A stretch of 7,272 nucleotides of DNA from DASUSF01 sp036375275 (GTDB lineage: Bacteria > Pseudomonadota > Alphaproteobacteria > Geminicoccales > Geminicoccaceae): assembly GCA_036375275.1 (NCBI GenBank), contig DASUSF010000134.1:1-7272 (forward strand), written 5' to 3'. This document shows, one piece after another, positions 5,690 to 7,272 of the stretch. How positions within the stretch are numbered: position 1 is the first letter of the stretch; the number at the start of each line of letters is the position of its first letter. The translations under genes were made by a program, and so were the position numbers. The notes beneath the pieces were generated by a model, which did no database searches, had not been told where the DNA came from, and saw only the letters and a list, made by a program, of their open reading frames with translations.

Positions 5690-6549
5690 GCGAGAGCGCA
5701 CCGATGCGGCCGCGCCGCAGCCTGCTGTTCGTGCCCGGCACCCGGATCGAGCGGACGGCGAAGGCGATCGCCGCCGGGCCGGACATCGTCTGCATCGACC
5801 TCGAGGATGCGGTGCCGCCGGCGGCGAAGGCCGGGGCGCGGGATGCCGTCCTCGCGTGGTTCGAGGAACCGCCGGCCTTCGCGGGCGAGCTTCTGGTCCG
5901 GATCAACGCCGTCCGGGGAGTCGAGGGGCTCCGGGACCTGCTGGCTGCCGCGACCAGCCCCGCGCCCCCCTACGGGCTGCTCCTGCCCAAGGTCGAGACG
6001 CCCGACGAGGTGGCCCTGGTGGACGACCTGTTGTCGGGAGCCGGCTGCGGGGCGCGCCTCCAGGTGATCATCGAGACCAACCGGGGACTGGAAGCCTGCC
6101 ACGAGATCGGGCGGGCGAGCGCACGGCTGGACGCGCTCCTGTTCGGCGGGATCGACCTCGCCGCCGAGCTCCGGGTCGAGCCGACCTGGGAGGCGCTGCT
6201 CTACGCCCGCCACCGGGTCGTCCACGCCGCGGCCGGCGCCGGCATCGACCTGATCGACGCACCCGCGCTCGACCTCGACGACATGGCGGGCCTGGAGACG
6301 GAGACCGCGCGCGGCGCCAGGATCGGCATGACCGGCAAGGCCGCGATCCACCCGAAGCAGATCCCGGTGATCAACCGCGCGTTCACCCCGGACGCCGCGA
6401 CCCTCGCGTATGCGCGGCGCGCGGTCGAAGCGTTTGCGCGTTCGGGGACGGGCCTGGTGGTGCTCGACGGCAAGCTGCTCGAGGCGCCGGTGCTCCGGCG
6501 GATGCGGCGGATTCTGGCGCTCGGCGGGCGGGACCAGGCGCCATCGTGA
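5686..6549 (+). CDS. HpcH/HpaI aldolase / citrate lyase beta-like (CitE-like) lyase
   Basis: This family of TIM-barrel lyases uses Mg to make or break a C-C bond, usually on CoA thioesters such as malyl-CoA, citramalyl-CoA or citryl-acyl carrier. The 287-residue protein has RSLLFVPGTR (11-20), the DIVCIDLEDAVPPAAK block (33-48), VRINA with Arg72, LLLPKVETPDEV (98-109), metal ligands Glu130 (IIET) and Asp157 (GGIDLAAEL), and GMTGKAAIHPKQI (214-226). All expected catalytic positions appear present. No citrate lyase alpha or gamma genes are nearby, so it is a stand-alone CitE-like enzyme, not a citrate lyase subunit. Its ATG overlaps the preceding stop (ATGA), so the two products are probably used in the same process. 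The frame remains open far upstream, but that is a GC artefact; the conserved start and ribosome-binding site fix the N-terminus. The exact thioester is unknown. Confidence 0.92.
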   Translation: MSESAPMRPRRSLLFVPGTRIERTAKAIAAGPDIVCIDLEDAVPPAAKAGARDAVLAWFEEPPAFAGELLVRINAVRGVEGLRDLLAAATSPAPPYGLLLPKVETPDEVALVDDLLSGAGCGARLQVIIETNRGLEACHEIGRASARLDALLFGGIDLAAELRVEPTWEALLYARHRVVHAAAGAGIDLIDAPALDLDDMAGLETETARGARIGMTGKAAIHPKQIPVINRAFTPDAATLAYARRAVEAFARSGTGLVVLDGKLLEAPVLRRMRRILALGGRDQAPS

Positions 6550-6575
6550 CAGGGCTCGGCGCGGGCTGGTATAGC
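6546..6575 (+). promoter_or_regulatory. Sigma70-type promoter for the aminotransferase gene
   Basis: GTGACA (6546-6551, five of six bases of the -35 consensus) is followed after 18 bases by TATAGC (6570-6575, four of six), with an extended -10 TGG immediately before it. The -35 overlaps the lyase stop codon. A start near 6582 would leave a leader of about 37 bases. The aminotransferase may therefore be expressed separately as well as from read-through. Confidence 0.5.
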
Positions 6576-6618
6576 TCGGCCGGCACGGCGCCCGATCCCG
6601 GCGCTTCTGGAGGCCCCG

Positions 6619-7272
6619 ATGACCATCCTGGATCCGACCCACAACGTCCCGCTGGTCGAGCTCGACCGCCAGTCCTTCTTCCATCCCTACACCGCGCTCC
6701 ACGACCACATGGAGCAAGGCGTGCGCGTCATCACCGGGGGCAAGGGCGTCTGGCTCGAGGACCTCGACGGAGTCCGCTACATCGACGCCGCGGCCGGGCT
6801 CTGGTGCGTCAACATCGGCTACGGCCGGGACGAGGTTGCGGACGCGATCCACGCCCAGGCGAAGAAGCTCGCCTTCTTCCACTCGTTCAGCTCGATGGGC
6901 ACCGAGCCCTCGATCCGCCTCGCCGACCGCCTGATCCGCCTCGCCCCGGACGGGATGAGCAAGGTGTTCTTCGGCAACTCGGGCTCGGACGCCAACGACA
7001 CCAACGTCAAGCTGGTCTGGTACTACAACAACCTGCGCGGCCTGCCGGAGAAGGTGAAGATCATCTCGCGCCACCTCGGCTACCACGGCGTGACCGTGGC
7101 GTCGGGAAGCCTGACCGGCCTCGAGGTGGTGCACAAGGCCTTCAACCTCCCGATCCGCGAGGTCCGGCACACCACGTGTCCCGACCTCTACCGGGGCAAG
7201 CCCGAGGACATGAGCGAACGGGACTACTCGCGGCAGCTCGCCCGCGAGCTCGAGGACCTGATCGAGCGCGAG
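6619..7272 (+). CDS. Class III (omega-type) PLP-dependent aminotransferase, partial, runs off the right edge
   Basis: Class III aminotransferases move an amino group, often a terminal one, from an amine or omega-amino acid to pyruvate or another keto acid. The visible 218 codons are the N-terminal half of a protein that is usually about 450 residues. They show FFHPYTALHDHMEQG (20-34), DAAAGLWCVNIGYGRDEV (56-73, with the Trp typical of omega-transaminases), the PLP-phosphate loop FFGNSGSDANDTNVKLVWYY (117-136), and RHLGYHGVTVASGSLTG (151-167) with the PLP-stacking Tyr155. Most relatives have SEAND where this has SDAND. The PLP-binding Lys lies beyond the window. GGAGG at 6609-6613 sits five bases before the ATG. 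The gene follows the lyase by 69 bases and has its own promoter-like sequence. Beta-alanine:pyruvate or taurine-type activity is possible; the substrate is not decided. Confidence 0.92.
   Translation, partial: MTILDPTHNVPLVELDRQSFFHPYTALHDHMEQGVRVITGGKGVWLEDLDGVRYIDAAAGLWCVNIGYGRDEVADAIHAQAKKLAFFHSFSSMGTEPSIRLADRLIRLAPDGMSKVFFGNSGSDANDTNVKLVWYYNNLRGLPEKVKIISRHLGYHGVTVASGSLTGLEVVHKAFNLPIREVRHTTCPDLYRGKPEDMSERDYSRQLARELEDLIERE

Noticed and set aside
5641..7170. 509-codon minus-strand open frame opposite the lyase and aminotransferase
   Set aside because: It lies wholly antisense to two genes with clear motifs, has no recognisable domain, and its composition is that of the mirror frame of GC-rich coding DNA.
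1..7272. CRISPR array, rRNA, riboswitch or toxin-antitoxin pair
   Set aside because: I found no regularly spaced direct repeats, no rRNA or tRNA structure, no recognisable riboswitch core and no pair of small adjacent genes.

Overview
The window is GC-rich throughout, with strong GC bias at third codon positions. Gene content and short AGAGC-type intergenic repeats are typical of an alphaproteobacterium, and something near the Rhodospirillales is my best guess. That placement is inference: there is no rRNA or other marker gene here. Six genes are intact, a seventh is cut by the right edge, and the left end holds two gene remnants.

Left end (1 to about 1200): decayed accessory DNA. A phage-type tyrosine recombinase (integrase) remnant is broken by what looks like one extra G in a GGGG run at 674-677. 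It is then truncated inside its catalytic domain, after the first catalytic Arg and the Lys but before the HxxR box and the Tyr nucleophile. Within about 25 bases it gives way to the C-terminal part of a class III adenylate/guanylate cyclase domain, which also has no start of its own. This mosaic suggests the scarred edge of an integrated element.

Middle left (1329-2354): a complete class I SAM-dependent methyltransferase on the + strand. Its TAG stop is already part of a structured repeat of about 150 bp (2202-2354). The repeat contains one long, nearly perfect hairpin and a second imperfect one, and it fills the whole gap to the convergent gene on the other strand.

Right part (2355-7272): a divergently transcribed metabolic locus. 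Leftward, from a recognisable sigma70-like promoter (TTGACA, 17 bp, GATCTT), run a RidA-family protein, a creatininase-family metallohydrolase (TGATG stop-start overlap) and a D-2-hydroxyacid dehydrogenase. Rightward run an N-formylglutamate amidohydrolase-family protein and a CitE-like HpcH/HpaI lyase (ATGA overlap, with the second ribosome-binding site in a small hairpin). A class III omega-type aminotransferase follows, has its own promoter-like sequence and leaves the window.

Together these suggest catabolism of a nitrogen compound. The two metal-dependent hydrolases would cleave C-N bonds, the aminotransferase would remove the amino group, RidA would clear enamine/imine intermediates, the lyase would split the carbon skeleton and the dehydrogenase would interconvert a 2-keto and a 2-hydroxy acid. 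I know of no described pathway with exactly this gene set. The substrate and the order of steps are inference.
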